Assembly (NCBI GenBank): GCA_030648825.1
Contig: JAUSGU010000001.1
Coordinates: 1-5,357, forward strand
Origin: a bacterium
Lineage (GTDB): Bacteria; Patescibacteriota; Minisyncoccia; Phycocordibacterales; UBA6065
DNA: 5,357 nt
Direction of reading: 5' to 3'
The position numbers were made by a program, and so were the translations under genes. This document shows, piece by piece, positions 1-5,357 of this stretch. The notes below the pieces were generated by a model. The model did not search any database. It saw only the letters and a program-made list of their open reading frames with translations, and had not been told where the DNA came from. Position 1 is the first letter of the stretch. Each line of letters opens with the position of its first letter.

Positions 1-13
1 AGGAGGTTTTATT

Positions 14-22
14 TGCTATAAT
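14..22 (+). promoter_or_regulatory. Extended -10 promoter element upstream of pilB
   Basis: The string TGCTATAAT is a perfect extended -10 box (TG, one base, TATAAT at 17-22). A -35 box at normal spacing would fall left of the window, so it cannot be checked. Transcription would be expected to start near position 29, only about 10 nt before the pilB ATG at 40, giving a very short leader without a Shine-Dalgarno site. The placement is inferred from consensus match and position only. Confidence 0.55.
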
Positions 23-39
23 TCAGTTAATTCACTCTT

Positions 40-1788
40 ATGTTCATTGATGAACAACAACTGAAAAATTTCATAAACGATTCGGGTCTCGTTTCAAAAG
101 GCGATGTTGATTCTGCCGTTTTGGAAGCTAGGGCCAAAAAAACTAATTTGGGCGAGGTTTTGGTAAATCAGGGTAAAATATCCGAAGATGATCTGCGTAA
201 AACTCAAGCTTATATTCTGGGTATTCCTTTTGTGGATCTCCATAATCAGAAAATAGATTTTGATGTGCTCTCTCTCATACCGGAACCGATTGCCAGAAAT
301 CACAACATCGTGGCTTTCAAAAAAACTGCCGACTCACTGGAAGTGGCCATGTTGGATACGGATGATCTATCTGCTATTGATTTCGTAAAGAAAAAAGTTA
401 ATTTGAAAATTTTGCCACGGCTCACGGATACCGATTCCATAAAATCGGTTTTGGTCCAATATCAAAAGAGTCTGAAAGCCGAATTTGGCGATCTCATAAA
501 GCAAGAAACAGATACTCTCAAAACTCTCTCGCAGGAACTCACAGGCAAGTCAACTAGCGAAGATCTCAAAAAAATGGCCGAAGATATGCCGGTCATTCGC
601 ATCGTTGATACTCTCCTAAAGCATGCCATTATTCAGGACGCTTCCGACATACATATTGAACCTCTGGAAAAGGAACTTCTCGTTCGTTATCGCATAGATG
701 GATTGCTCCATGACGCTATGGTTTTACCGAAAGAAGCAGAGATGTCCATAACCGCTCGTATCAAAGTTCTCTCCAATTTGAAATTGGATGAAAAGAGATT
801 GCCCCAAGATGGTAGATTCAAAGTAGAGATGAACGGCGAGAAAGTTTCCTTACGTGTCTCTATTTTGCCGACGTTTTATGGAGAAAAAACCGTTATGCGA
901 CTGTTGCGCGAGAGCGCTTCCGGTTTCACTCTGGAGTATCTAGGCTTTCATGGAGAAGCATTGGAACGAATTCATTCGGCAACCAAATTGGCCACAGGTA
1001 TGATTTTAGCCACAGGTCCGACTGGTTCTGGAAAATCCACCACTCTCTACACGATTCTAGATATTTTGAATCAGCCAGATGTCAATATTTCCACGGTTGA
1101 AGATCCAGTGGAATATCAAATGCCTCGTGTCAATCAAACCCAGGTTCGTCCAGATATAGGATTCACATTTGCTACAGGTCTGCGTAGTCTCGTCCGTCAA
1201 GATCCCGATATCATTATGGTCGGCGAAATCCGCGACAATGAAACAGCATCACTAGCTGTAAATGCCGCTCTGACAGGACATCTAGTGCTTTCAACTCTCC
1301 ACACAAACAGTGCGGCCGGAGCGATTCCCCGTCTCATGGATATGAAAATTGAACCATTTCTCTTGGCTTCCACAGTTTCTGTAGTCATAGGTCAACGTCT
1401 GGTTCGCAAATTGGCCGATACAAAAGACCGCAAAGTTCTGACCAAAGCGGAACTCTCGGCTCTGGGCAAAGTGGTTGATTTGGATCGTATGCTCTCGCTT
1501 TTGCGAAATGAAAAAATAATCGGTCCTGCGGATGGATGGGACGTCGTTCAGTTCGGCGCGCCAAAACTTTCGGAAGGCGATGATGGATACAAGGGTCGCA
1601 TAGGTATGCATGAAGTTTTCAAAATGTCTTCGGCCATAAAAGAGTTGGTCATAAAAAACGCCACATCGGAAGCCATAGAAATTCAGGCCAAAAAAGAAGG
1701 CATGATAACCATGCTGGAGGACGGTATTTTCAAATCGGCGCAAGGACTCACGACTATAGAAGAGGTGCTTCGTGTAGTGTCAGAATAA
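40..1788 (+). CDS. pilB: Type IV pilus assembly ATPase PilB / GspE family
   Basis: This cytoplasmic hexameric ATPase drives extension of type IV pili or pseudopili by acting on the platform protein PilC/GspF, which is encoded next. The 582 residues match the usual PilB length. Residues 1 to about 150 resemble the GspE/MshE N-terminal domain. The C-terminal ATPase has Walker A GPTGSGKST (326-334), an Asp box STVEDPVEY (351-359), Walker B DIIMVGE (390-396) followed by IRD, and a His box TGHLVLSTLHTN (412-423). The ATG at 40 is the only possible start, because an in-frame TAA lies just upstream at 28-30. No Shine-Dalgarno site is visible. The protein has no cysteine, so the zinc-binding tetracysteine that many PilB/GspE proteins carry after QRLVR is absent; that segment reads LADTKDRK and later GAPKLSEGDDGYKGR. 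PilT is a less likely identity because the long N-terminal domain and the PilB-type gene context are present. Confidence 0.96.
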   Translation: MFIDEQQLKNFINDSGLVSKGDVDSAVLEARAKKTNLGEVLVNQGKISEDDLRKTQAYILGIPFVDLHNQKIDFDVLSLIPEPIARNHNIVAFKKTADSLEVAMLDTDDLSAIDFVKKKVNLKILPRLTDTDSIKSVLVQYQKSLKAEFGDLIKQETDTLKTLSQELTGKSTSEDLKKMAEDMPVIRIVDTLLKHAIIQDASDIHIEPLEKELLVRYRIDGLLHDAMVLPKEAEMSITARIKVLSNLKLDEKRLPQDGRFKVEMNGEKVSLRVSILPTFYGEKTVMRLLRESASGFTLEYLGFHGEALERIHSATKLATGMILATGPTGSGKSTTLYTILDILNQPDVNISTVEDPVEYQMPRVNQTQVRPDIGFTFATGLRSLVRQDPDIIMVGEIRDNETASLAVNAALTGHLVLSTLHTNSAAGAIPRLMDMKIEPFLLASTVSVVIGQRLVRKLADTKDRKVLTKAELSALGKVVDLDRMLSLLRNEKIIGPADGWDVVQFGAPKLSEGDDGYKGRIGMHEVFKMSSAIKELVIKNATSEAIEIQAKKEGMITMLEDGIFKSAQGLTTIEEVLRVVSE

Positions 1789-1793
1789 AAAAG

Positions 1794-1920
1794 AGAAAAA
1801 CGAAAGGAAGAGTGTCTCTCTAAAACGACCGAAAAATTTTTTGCTAAAAATTTTCCTAAGCTCGGGCACCGTCGTGCCCTCGGTTTCGTTTTAGAGAGAC
1901 ACTCTTCCTTTCGTTTTTCT
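1794..1920 (-). repeat. Palindromic element 1, with 35-bp perfect arms
   Basis: The arms 1794-1828 and 1886-1920 are exact reverse complements (35 of 35). The pairing continues as CCGA (1829-1832) with TCGG (1880-1883) across a 2-nt bulge. Inside are two hairpins: an AT-rich one (1833-1841 with 1846-1854) and a GC one, GGGCAC/GTGCCC (1864-1869 with 1874-1879), joined by a 9-nt linker, so the whole forms a three-way junction. Read on the minus strand, the order is GC hairpin with loop GACG and then AT hairpin with TAGCAA at its apex, the same order as element 2 on the plus strand. No clear target duplication flanks it. It fills most of the pilB-pilC gap. The A/T-rich arm ends also resemble a bidirectional terminator, an alternative or additional role. 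Confidence 0.85.
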
Positions 1921-1982
1921 GGCTGTATAGAATTATATTACAGTATTGTTAAGAGCGATGATTTTTGAAAAATGGTAAAATT

Positions 1983-3200
1983 ATGTCAATGCTTTTCGCC
2001 TACAAAGCGGTAAAAAAAGACGGTATGCATTACGAAGGCACTCTCGAAGCGGCCGATAAATTTGCTTTATATAAACAACTGCATGAAGGAGGTAATGTCG
2101 TGCTCGAGGTCAAAGAAAAAGGAGCCAGAGGTGTCCTAAAAGCTTTTTTATCTGTTTCTTTTGGCGGGGCAAAAATGGCTGATCGCATCATGTTTGCCAA
2201 AAATCTCTCCGCTATGCTACATGCGGGTCTGCCTCTGACTCGGGCTTTGTCCGTTCTGGAACGACAAATGTCCAACAAAACATGGACGCCGATTCTCAAA
2301 AAACTGACCGACAATTTGTCCAAAGGTGTCAGTTTGTCGGTGTCTCTCGCGGAATTTCCAAAAACTTTTTCAACCCTCTTTGTGTCCATGGTGGGGGCGG
2401 GCGAAGAATCTGGCAGTTTGGTGCAGTCACTCGGTATCGTTGGTGAAGAGTTGGAAAAATCGTACGAATTACGTAAAAAAATCCGTGGAGCCATGATGTA
2501 TCCAGCGATCATTCTATGTGTAATGATTGCTATTGCTATTTTAATGCTCGTGTATGTTATTCCGAAATTAACTCTCACTTTCAAAGAATTTAATACAGAA
2601 TTACCTCTGTCAACACGAGCTATTATTTCCACGAGCGATTTCTTTGCCAATTATTATGTTTTTATAATTGCCGGAATTATAGCCAGCGTCGCTTTTATGT
2701 ATGCTTTTTCAAAAACTCTCATCGGCAAGCATATTTTAGGACGAATATCATTGAAACTGCCGATTTTCGGTACGATTGTTCAAGAAATAAACTCCGCTCG
2801 CACGACTCGGACACTCTCCTCACTCTTGTCTTCGGGTGTTGAAGTAGTGACTGCCATAAAAATCACGGCGGATGTTGTTCAAAATATCCATTATAAAGAA
2901 ATGCTCGCAAAAACAGCCGATGAAATTCAAAAAGGCACGTCTCTAGAGTCAATTTTTCGCCCGAAAATAGAACTTTATCCGCCATTTGTGGCGGAGATGA
3001 TTGGAGTAGGAGAAGAGACAGGGACGCTCCCAAAAACGCTCCTGGAAGTAGCTATATTCTATGAAAACGAAGTAACTCAAAAAACTAAAGACATGTCCAC
3101 GATTATAGAACCTTTTCTCATGGTCGCTATCGGTATAGGTGTCGGTTTTTTCGCTCTAGCTATGATTTCACCGATTTATTCACTTTCAAACAATATCTAA
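1983..3200 (+). CDS. pilC: Type IV pilus inner-membrane platform protein PilC / GspF
   Basis: This polytopic membrane protein is the platform on which PilB works and through which pilin subunits are lifted into the fibre. The 405 residues (from this start) match the family. There are two T2SSF domains. The first begins near F71 and carries GAGEESG (138-144). The second carries GVGEETG (341-347), the repeated signature of this family. Hydrophobic spans lie at about 170-196, 224-244 and 374-400. The start is uncertain. The frame opens with TTG at 1965, and ATG codons occur at 1983 and 1989. Family proteins usually begin just before a motif like the FAYKA here, which favours 1983 or 1989, and none of the three has a convincing Shine-Dalgarno site. 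The stop TAA (3198-3200) overlaps the next ATG by one base, suggesting translational coupling. Element 1 separates this gene from pilB. Confidence 0.95.
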   Translation: MSMLFAYKAVKKDGMHYEGTLEAADKFALYKQLHEGGNVVLEVKEKGARGVLKAFLSVSFGGAKMADRIMFAKNLSAMLHAGLPLTRALSVLERQMSNKTWTPILKKLTDNLSKGVSLSVSLAEFPKTFSTLFVSMVGAGEESGSLVQSLGIVGEELEKSYELRKKIRGAMMYPAIILCVMIAIAILMLVYVIPKLTLTFKEFNTELPLSTRAIISTSDFFANYYVFIIAGIIASVAFMYAFSKTLIGKHILGRISLKLPIFGTIVQEINSARTTRTLSSLLSSGVEVVTAIKITADVVQNIHYKEMLAKTADEIQKGTSLESIFRPKIELYPPFVAEMIGVGEETGTLPKTLLEVAIFYENEVTQKTKDMSTIIEPFLMVAIGIGVGFFALAMISPIYSLSNNI

Positions 3201-3769
3201 TGAAAAGCTCTGCAAAACAGGAAAGAGATGTCCGCGTGGAGACGCTTGAGGCGCGACGGCGCCGAAACCGAGGACATTTTCTAGCAAGAAAATGTCCGTG
3301 CTCCACAAGGATATCTCTTTCCTGTTTTTCTTCTGCTTTTACAGTAGTGGAGATTCTGATAGTTCTGGCTATCACCACGATTATTGCCACGATATCCATC
3401 ACTTCTTTTGTTTCATTTTCTCGGAGAGAAGCTCTGGATGCAGACACCACGGCCATAGCTGCCGGTTTGCGCGATGCCAGAGCCGAGACTTTGGCCTCTG
3501 TAGGTGGATTACAATATGGTGTCGCTGTTGCTCCTGATAAGTTCACTCTCTTTCAAGGCATAGTTTATGATTCCATGGCGACGACGAACAAAACATTCAA
3601 TTTTAGTTCATACGTTCGCGCTTCATCTAGTATATCAACGGTTGTTTTTCAAAAACTCACTGGTAATTCCAATGCATCTGGTACAATTGATGTATATCTG
3701 ATTTCTGATCCGACCGTAAAACGCACAGTAGGCATTGGTGGGACCGGTCTCGTCAATATTCAAAAATAA
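3200..3769 (+). CDS. GspH/FimT-like pseudopilin with a leader enlarged by an inserted palindromic element
   Basis: This is a type IV prepilin-like protein, probably a minor pilin. Residues 47-70 form the class III signal and hydrophobic helix (FTVVEILIVLAI), with F47 at +1, A46 at -1 and Glu51 at +5. Ala at -1 is less common than Gly. The rest is a globular domain of about 120 residues resembling GspH/FimT, with ARAETLASVGGLQYGV near its start. The start ATG overlaps the pilC stop (TAATG), which fixes it well. The leader is 46 residues long instead of the usual 5-25. Residues from about 6 to 44 are Arg- and Lys-rich and are encoded by palindromic element 2. The original leader was probably MKSSA|FTVVE. 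An in-frame GTG at codon 13 is a weak alternative start. Whether prepilin peptidase still processes the long leader is unknown. The family call is good; the exact pilin class is less certain. Confidence 0.88.
   Translation: MKSSAKQERDVRVETLEARRRRNRGHFLARKCPCSTRISLSCFSSAFTVVEILIVLAITTIIATISITSFVSFSRREALDADTTAIAAGLRDARAETLASVGGLQYGVAVAPDKFTLFQGIVYDSMATTNKTFNFSSYVRASSSISTVVFQKLTGNSNASGTIDVYLISDPTVKRTVGIGGTGLVNIQK
3209..3213. repeat. Left copy of putative 5-bp target-site duplication TCTGC
   Basis: TCTGC here is repeated at 3332-3336, exactly abutting the two ends of palindromic element 2. Deleting 3214-3336 (element plus one copy) removes 123 nt, keeps the reading frame and joins ATGAAAAGCTCTGC to TTTTACAGTA, giving MKSSAFTV. 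A five-base match alone could be chance; the restored prepilin signal is what makes it persuasive. Confidence 0.6.
3214..3331 (+). mobile_element. Palindromic element 2, inserted in frame in the pseudopilin leader
   Basis: The outer arms pair from 3214-3241 with 3301-3328. The first 20 positions contain only one G-U wobble, then there are two mismatches, then GTGGAG pairs with CTCCAC; the stem continues with CGC at 3243-3245 against GTG at 3298-3300. Inside are GGCGC-GACG-GCGCC (3250-3263) and an 11-bp hairpin (3272-3282 with 3287-3297) with TAGCAA at its apex. This three-way junction has the same order of hairpins as element 1 read on the minus strand. The 11-nt word CGAAACCGAGG (3263-3273) occurs in element 1 as its reverse complement (1878-1888). 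Both elements end in GTTTTTCT. The element has no stop codon in the pseudopilin frame and is translated as part of that protein. No transposase is encoded here, so any mobilisation would be in trans. Confidence 0.8.
3332..3336. repeat. Right copy of putative 5-bp target-site duplication TCTGC
   Basis: This is the partner of TCTGC at 3209-3213, lying directly after the right end of palindromic element 2. Its GC, together with the following T, supplies the Ala codon at the predicted prepilin -1 position. Confidence 0.6.
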
Positions 3770-3771
3770 AA

Positions 3772-4242
3772 ATGATAAAACATGGAGAATTTGGTTCAAC
3801 TCTCACCGAAGTCGTTGTTGTGACGGCCATTCTATCTGTCGTCTCTCTGGTGTTTCTCGGAACATTCGCTACTCTCTCTCGTTTTCATGAAAAAGACATG
3901 CTCGCTATCAAAGGCGAACTTTTGGCCGAGGAAGGAATGGAAGCGATACGTCTCATAAAGAGTGGCGGTTGGAATATTTTATCTAGTCTGCCCGTGGGAA
4001 GTACACGTTACTTGGTTTTGGCTCCATCATCGTGGTCTGTGACGATGACACCGGAAATCATTGATGGAATTTTTTACAGGTCGTTTCGCGTTTATGCGGT
4101 TTCGCGCGATGTATCGGATGATATAGTCACATCGGGGGGCACGGTTGACCCCAATACTCTCCGTGTTGACGTTTCTGTCGGCTGGAATTGGAGAAATGCC
4201 ACTAGTACGGCCAATTATCAGTCTATTATGACCAATATTTAA
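3772..4242 (+). CDS. PilV-like type IV minor pseudopilin
   Basis: This is a 156-residue prepilin-like protein. Its N-terminus MIKHGEFG|STLTEVVVVTAIL has Gly8 at -1, Ser9 at +1 and Glu13 at +5 before a hydrophobic helix of about 20 residues. Ser at +1 replaces the usual methylated Phe or another hydrophobic residue. After the helix, ELLAEEGMEAIRLIKSGGW (about residues 46-64) resembles the segment of PilV/GspI-type minor pilins in which an AEEG-E-R motif follows the helix. The C-terminal part is Ser/Thr- and Val-rich, as expected for a beta-sheet pilin head. It starts 2 nt after the upstream stop and its own stop is immediately followed by the next ATG. No Shine-Dalgarno site is visible, so coupled translation is likely. 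The prepilin class is confident; the PilV assignment is tentative. Confidence 0.85.
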   Translation: MIKHGEFGSTLTEVVVVTAILSVVSLVFLGTFATLSRFHEKDMLAIKGELLAEEGMEAIRLIKSGGWNILSSLPVGSTRYLVLAPSSWSVTMTPEIIDGIFYRSFRVYAVSRDVSDDIVTSGGTVDPNTLRVDVSVGWNWRNATSTANYQSIMTNI

Positions 4243-4752
4243 ATGTCACAGAGAGGATACACACTCGTGGAGATGCTCATTTCAATCGGCTTGGTTGCCC
4301 TCTTGCTGTTGGTGATTATAGAAACTTCACTCTCGGTTGCCAAATCTCACGAACGAGCCAGAGATTTCTTGGAAGTTAACTCCACCGCTATAGGCGCTTT
4401 CTCCAGATTTTCCCGAGATATTCGCCGAGCCACGTCGGTTGATGTCGTAAATAGCACATTGGGCGCCAGTCAAGGAAAATTGGTTCTCAATATGAAAAAA
4501 GATGACGGTTCAAATGATGTTACAACCTTTTATTTGGCTGAAGAGAGGGTTAAAGAAGAATATAATGGGACAATTGTAGGTGATCTCACTCCAGGAGCTA
4601 TGAATGTTTCCAATCTCACCTTTCGATTATTTACCGTTTCTTCAACTACGGCCATGCGCATAGAAATGACGGTCGCTCCGAGTGCCAGCTCTACTGTTCC
4701 GGCTGTCAATTTCTACAGCACATACGTTTTACGCGGGTCATATACACAATAG
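4243..4752 (+). CDS. PilW/GspJ-like type IV minor pseudopilin
   Basis: This is a 169-residue prepilin-like protein with the clearest signal in the window: MSQRG|YTLVEMLISIGLVALLLLVI, with Gly5 at -1, Tyr6 at +1 and Glu10 at +5. The following region includes AFSRFSRDIRRATSVDV (about residues 52-68), resembling the segment after the helix in GspJ/PilW-type minor pilins. The rest is a Thr/Val-rich predicted beta domain with TFYLAEERVKEEY, as is common in this group. The ATG directly abuts the upstream TAA with no spacer and no Shine-Dalgarno site. The downstream gene begins one base after its TAG. It probably acts with its neighbours as part of a minor-pilin tip or priming complex. The prepilin assignment is strong; the PilW versus GspJ label is tentative. 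Confidence 0.87.
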   Translation: MSQRGYTLVEMLISIGLVALLLLVIIETSLSVAKSHERARDFLEVNSTAIGAFSRFSRDIRRATSVDVVNSTLGASQGKLVLNMKKDDGSNDVTTFYLAEERVKEEYNGTIVGDLTPGAMNVSNLTFRLFTVSSTTAMRIEMTVAPSASSTVPAVNFYSTYVLRGSYTQ

Positions 4753-4753
4753 T

Positions 4754-5357
4754 ATGAATAGTATGAAAATAAATTTTATAAAAAACAGAAATAAAGGAGG
4801 GTATGCATTGATCACCGCTCTCATATTCTTTTTAACGGCTACTTCGGCTGTCATTGCCGGCATATCGGATGCTGTTTTTCGCGAAGTTCGCACGATCCGT
4901 AATGAATCTCTATCCAAGCAGAGTTATTTTACTTCCGAATCTGCCGTTGAAGATGCGACTTACAGAATAAAAACAGCAAAGAGTTTGGATTCTACCGAAT
5001 CTCTGACGTTGGCCACCAGTACGGCGAGTGTTACAGTTTCTACTCTCGGAGATGGTTCCAGAGAAATAGTGTCTATGGCGGATGCAAACGGCACGCAGAG
5101 AAATACGACGCTCATTTTAAATCAGGGAAATGCGGTATCTTTTATTTATGCCATGCATGGAGGTGTGGAAGGTATAGATATGAGTGGCGGTTCGGTCATT
5201 ACCGGAGATATTTATACGAATGGATCAATTCGTGGTTGTGGATCTTGTACCGTCTCTGGCCAAGCAACGGCTGCCGGTAAATCGTCTAGTTCTCTAGATC
5301 AAAACAACAGCGTACCGACTACACCTACTCAATCTATTATTTTTGGAAATACTACTG
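4754..5357 (+). CDS. PilX-like pilus-associated protein, 5' part (continues beyond window)
   Basis: An open frame of 201 codons runs to the right edge without a stop. The N-terminus has a basic leader and then GG|YALITALIFFLTATSAVIAG (from about residue 15), a prepilin-like hydrophobic segment in which the +5 position is Thr21 rather than Glu. After it, SYFTSESAVEDATYRIK (57-73) resembles the AFYAAESGVEDA-type segment of PilX N-terminal proteins. Further on, Gly/Ser-rich turns such as MSGGSVITGDIYTNGSIRG suggest a repetitive beta-rich region, and a CGSC pair lies at residues 162-165. ATG codons at 4754 and 4763 are both usable; the first lies one base after the upstream stop. The AGGAGG at 4795-4800 lies inside the leader and encodes Lys-Gly-Gly. 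Family assignment is by pattern only, and the C-terminal function cannot be judged. Confidence 0.8.
   Translation, partial: MNSMKINFIKNRNKGGYALITALIFFLTATSAVIAGISDAVFREVRTIRNESLSKQSYFTSESAVEDATYRIKTAKSLDSTESLTLATSTASVTVSTLGDGSREIVSMADANGTQRNTTLILNQGNAVSFIYAMHGGVEGIDMSGGSVITGDIYTNGSIRGCGSCTVSGQATAAGKSSSSLDQNNSVPTTPTQSIIFGNTT

Noticed and set aside
1..6. AGGAGG at the left edge as a ribosome binding site
   Set aside because: It is 33 nt before the pilB ATG, which is too far. The nearest start-like codon, TTG at 13, hits a stop after two codons. It also lies upstream of the -10 box.
1291..1743. 150-codon open frame on the minus strand opposite pilB (also 94-303 and 1197-1388)
   Set aside because: They lie fully antisense to a well-conserved ATPase gene, and their translations show no recognisable domain. 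They are shadows of the coding bias.
1794..1920. CRISPR repeat or tRNA-like gene in the pilB-pilC gap
   Set aside because: There is only one palindrome here with no direct repeats or spacers, and no cloverleaf with conserved T-loop or anticodon features.
1924..1951. Possible promoter for pilC (TAGAAT or TATATT near 1928-1939)
   Set aside because: The -10-like strings lie in AT-rich sequence with no matching -35 box at proper spacing; the expected position falls in the palindrome arm (TCGTTT). Not strong enough to list.
2030..2650. 206-codon open frame on the minus strand opposite pilC
   Set aside because: It is antisense to conserved GspF domains with family signatures and has no recognisable motifs of its own.
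3160..3546. Open frames across palindromic element 2 (minus strand 3160-3546; plus strand 3292-3537)
   Set aside because: They overlap the GspH-like gene in other frames. Part of each translation is just the palindrome read in another phase, and neither has a signal or domain.
4795..4810. AGGAGG followed by ATG (4803) or TTG (4808) as an internal start for the PilX-like gene
   Set aside because: The ATG is only 2 nt away and out of frame. Starting at the TTG would remove the basic leader. The purines are explained by the Lys-Gly-Gly codons of the signal.

Overview
The window holds six genes of a type IV pilus (type II secretion-like) assembly cluster, all on the + strand. In order they are the extension ATPase PilB/GspE, the inner-membrane platform protein PilC/GspF, a GspH/FimT-like pseudopilin, a PilV-like pseudopilin, a PilW/GspJ-like pseudopilin, and the 5' two hundred codons of a PilX-like protein that runs off the right edge. 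The moderately AT-rich sequence, standard genetic code, very short gene spacing, weak or absent Shine-Dalgarno sites and this gene order suggest a Patescibacteria/CPR (Parcubacteria-like) genome. That placement is inference; no marker gene here proves it.

Layout: 1-39 is a short leader with a consensus extended -10 box, TGcTATAAT. pilB covers 40-1788. The 176-nt gap 1789-1964 is mostly a 127-nt palindromic element whose outer arms are a perfect 35-bp inverted repeat. pilC follows and ends with its stop codon overlapping the start of the first pseudopilin gene (TAATG). The four pilin-like genes then sit end to end with gaps of 1-2 nt or none. PilB would power assembly through PilC, and the small class III-signal proteins would form or prime the fibre. 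No retraction ATPase, prepilin peptidase or PilM/N/O homologue is visible here.

The most notable feature is a second palindromic element (about 3214-3331), which lies inside the coding region of the first pseudopilin, within its leader peptide. It is flanked by the 5-bp direct repeat TCTGC. Removing the element plus one repeat copy deletes exactly 123 nt (41 codons) and restores a classical short prepilin start, MKSSA|FTVVE. The two elements lie in opposite orientation. They share a three-way-junction design: a long outer stem, a GC hairpin with loop GACG, and an AT-rich hairpin with the common string TAGCAA at its apex. They also share an 11-nt word, although their outer stems differ in sequence. 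This looks like a family of small structured mobile repeats able to insert in frame into genes, similar in behaviour to the Rickettsia palindromic elements.
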